5,963 nt of DNA from Oscillospiraceae bacterium. GTDB taxonomy: Bacteria > Bacillota > Clostridia > Oscillospirales > Ruminococcaceae. Shown here in pieces: positions 4,449 to 5,963 of this stretch; positions within the stretch are counted from its first letter, which is position 1; every line of letters starts with the position of its first letter. Position numbers and translations under genes: made by a program. The stretch lies in NCBI GenBank assembly GCA_017410745.1, contig JAFPPJ010000266.1, positions 1 to 5,963 of the forward strand. Reading direction: 5' to 3'. The notes beneath the pieces were generated by a model, which was not told the origin of the DNA, did no database searches, and was given only the letters and a program-made list of their open reading frames with translations.

Positions 4449-5963
4449 CTACGCAAGTGTCCTTATACCCTGTACGAGCCTGTCAACATCGTTAAATGAA
4501 TTATAAAGTGCAAGAGTGGGACGCACTGTGCCCTCAAGTCCGAAATGACGGAGTATGGGCTGTGCACAGTGATGACCCGTGCGCACTGCTATACCGAGCT
4601 CATTGAGCCTCTGACCCACTGCCTCGTTGTCAACGCCGTCGAGCACGAAGGAAAGCACGCTTGCCTTGTTGGTCGCTGTACCTATCAGGTGCAGACCGTT
4701 TATCTTCTGCATCTCCTTCATTGCGTATACCAGCAGCTCATGCTCATGGCGGTTCACCTCTGCCATACCTATGGAGTTAAGGTATTCAAGTGCTGCGCCA
4801 AGACCTACTGCATCTGCGATGCTTCCCGTGCCTGCCTCAAACTTGTTTGGAGCGGGATTGTATATGGTGCGCTCAAAGGTAACGTCCTTTATCATATTTC
4901 CGCCGCCGTGATAGGGTCTTGCAGCCTCGAGCACATCGCTCTTGCCGTATACAGCGCCGATGCCTGTGGGTGCGAATATCTTGTGTCCGGAGAATACGAA
5001 GAAGTCCGTATCAAGTGCAGACACATTCACGGGGATATGTGCGACAGACTGTGCGCCGTCTATGAGTATGCGCACGCCGTGTGCGTGAGCTATGGCAACG
5101 AGCTCCTCTATGGGAGTTACGGTTCCCAGCGCATTGGACACATGGGTAGCGGAAACAAATCTCGTCCTCTTGGTGAACAGCTTCTCATATTCGGATATGA
5201 TGAGCTGTCCTGTCTTGTCAACGGGCACTACCTTTATGACCGCGCCTGTCTCCTCGCATATGAGCTGCCACGGCACTATGTTCGCATGATGCTCGAGCAT
5301 AGTGAGTATGATCTCATCGCCGGGCTGCAGCAAAGGCTTGACATATGCATTTGCCACAAGATTTATAGCCTCGGTCGTACCCCTTACGAATACGATGTTG
5401 TCCTTGGAGGGCGCACCGATGAAATCGGCGGTTATCTGTCTTGCGTTCTCATATGCATCGGTGGAACGTGCTGCAAGCTCATGAGCTCCTCTGTGTACAT
5501 TGGAGTTCTCATGCTCATAGTAGTATGTCAGCCTGTCTATTACCTGCCTCGGGCGCTGTGTGGTAGCGCCGTTGTCGAGCCATACAAGATCATGGCCGTT
5601 TATCTTCTCGCTGAGTATGGGGAAATCTTCCCTTATCTGAGCAAGTGTCTTTGTGCCCACGATGATATGGCTGTCGCTCTTTGCAGCAGGGGCGCTCTGT
5701 ACAGAGGGCTGCTGAGCATTCTTCGGAACGTAGCTGTCTGCCTGTCCCTGGGAGAGGACAACGGGAGAATATCCGCCGCCTGCTCCCTGCTCTGCGGGAG
5801 CGGTATAGACATCAGCGGTATTGTACTGCTGTGATGCAGCGCTGCCGTAGCTGCCTGCTGCCTGCTCGTATTCGGGCACGCTGCCGTAGCCGTTATACTC
5901 GTTGGCGATGCGCTCAAATTCGGATATGCTGCCATAGCCCGAGACTGCCTGCTCAGCGGAGGA
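4449..5963 (-). CDS. sufS: SufS-type cysteine desulfurase with long repeat-rich N-terminal extension (5' partial)
   Basis: This PLP enzyme removes sulfur from cysteine, giving alanine and an enzyme persulfide. The frame is open to the right edge: 504 residues are visible and the true start lies outside. The catalytic part (about 5648 to the stop, TKTLAQIREDFPIL onward) is a full aminotransferase class V domain. Motifs are YLDNGATTQRP-like WLDNGATTQRP, HHAN at the cofactor, DGAQSVAH, Schiff-base Lys in FSGHKIFAPTG (4980-4982) and catalytic Cys in RTGHHCAQP (4566-4568), the SufS rather than IscS form. The visible extension is about 105 residues, rich in Gly, Ser, Ala, Gln and Tyr and probably disordered, with repeats such as SEFERIANEYNGYGS. 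Ordinary SufS lacks this. It resembles the cargo-loading domain of desulfurases packed in family 2A encapsulins. No sufBCD or sufU follows; a terminator does. Confidence 0.92.
   Translation of the reverse strand, partial: SSAEQAVSGYGSISEFERIANEYNGYGSVPEYEQAAGSYGSAASQQYNTADVYTAPAEQGAGGGYSPVVLSQGQADSYVPKNAQQPSVQSAPAAKSDSHIIVGTKTLAQIREDFPILSEKINGHDLVWLDNGATTQRPRQVIDRLTYYYEHENSNVHRGAHELAARSTDAYENARQITADFIGAPSKDNIVFVRGTTEAINLVANAYVKPLLQPGDEIILTMLEHHANIVPWQLICEETGAVIKVVPVDKTGQLIISEYEKLFTKRTRFVSATHVSNALGTVTPIEELVAIAHAHGVRILIDGAQSVAHIPVNVSALDTDFFVFSGHKIFAPTGIGAVYGKSDVLEAARPYHGGGNMIKDVTFERTIYNPAPNKFEAGTGSIADAVGLGAALEYLNSIGMAEVNRHEHELLVYAMKEMQKINGLHLIGTATNKASVLSFVLDGVDNEAVGQRLNELGIAVRTGHHCAQPILRHFGLEGTVRPTLALYNSFNDVDRLVQGIRTLA
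5841..5954 (-). repeat. Imperfect in-frame repeats in the desulfurase extension
   Basis: The DNA string GCTGCCRTAGC occurs three times (from 5841, 5880 and 5928/5929), and CTGCCTGCTC occurs twice, at 5858-5867 and 5945-5954, exactly 87 bases apart. In protein they give GYGS or SYGS three times, spaced 16 then 13 residues, and EQAVSGYGS against EQAAGSYGS 29 residues apart. All spacings are multiples of three. The array probably continues beyond the window edge. Confidence 0.75.

Noticed and set aside
4545..5834. A 429-codon plus-strand open frame antisense to the desulfurase gene
   Set aside because: The opposite strand carries intact PLP and catalytic motifs. The plus-strand translation is Cys- and Tyr-rich with no recognisable domain, as expected of an antisense shadow.
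5877..5879. GTG at 5879 as the true start of the desulfurase
   Set aside because: The frame stays open to the window edge and the upstream 28 codons continue the same repeat pattern, so this Val is internal.

Overview
The window is a compact sulfur-assimilation locus, probably from a gut-type Firmicute of the Clostridia (Ruminococcus or another Oscillospiraceae). This guess rests on moderate GC, strong AAGGAG-type ribosome sites, tightly packed genes and the protein flavour; no rRNA or other marker confirms it. All eight well-supported genes lie on the minus strand and read from right to left. A few codons of a convergent plus-strand gene remain at the left edge.

Layout in transcription order. 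(1) A PLP cysteine desulfurase of the SufS/type II kind (4449 to the right edge), cut at its N-terminus. It carries a long, low-complexity, YGS-repeat N-terminal extension. (2) A Rho-independent terminator (4401-4440). (3) An operon: metY (O-acetylhomoserine sulfhydrylase), tusA-like sulfur carrier, atypical thioredoxin, ThiS-like sulfur carrier (hcyS), E1-like adenylyltransferase (hcyF), JAMM metalloprotease (hcyD) and thioredoxin reductase (trxB). From tusA to hcyD the genes overlap or nearly touch. A perfect 14-bp hairpin separates hcyD from trxB. (4) A terminator hairpin (102-133) shared with the convergent gene.

How the genes work together. metY, hcyS, hcyF and hcyD match the protein-thiocarboxylate route to homocysteine known from Wolinella succinogenes. 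The carrier tail is GGG plus one extra Gln. The JAMM protease would trim the Gln, HcyF would adenylate the exposed Gly, sulfur would make a thiocarboxylate, MetY would load it on O-acetylhomoserine, and the protease would release homocysteine. No sulfate or sulfite reduction genes are present. Instead there are a cysteine desulfurase, a TusA-type carrier and a thioredoxin/reductase pair, so sulfur may come from cysteine, persulfide or stored elemental sulfur.

The most interesting point is the desulfurase extension. Its repeats (SEFERIANEY, GYGS) resemble the disordered cargo domains that load cysteine desulfurases into family 2A (SrpI-type) encapsulin nanocompartments. If so, a shell gene should lie just beyond the right edge, and this locus would couple an encapsulated sulfur store to carrier-protein homocysteine synthesis. 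That link is inference; the shell gene is not in the window.
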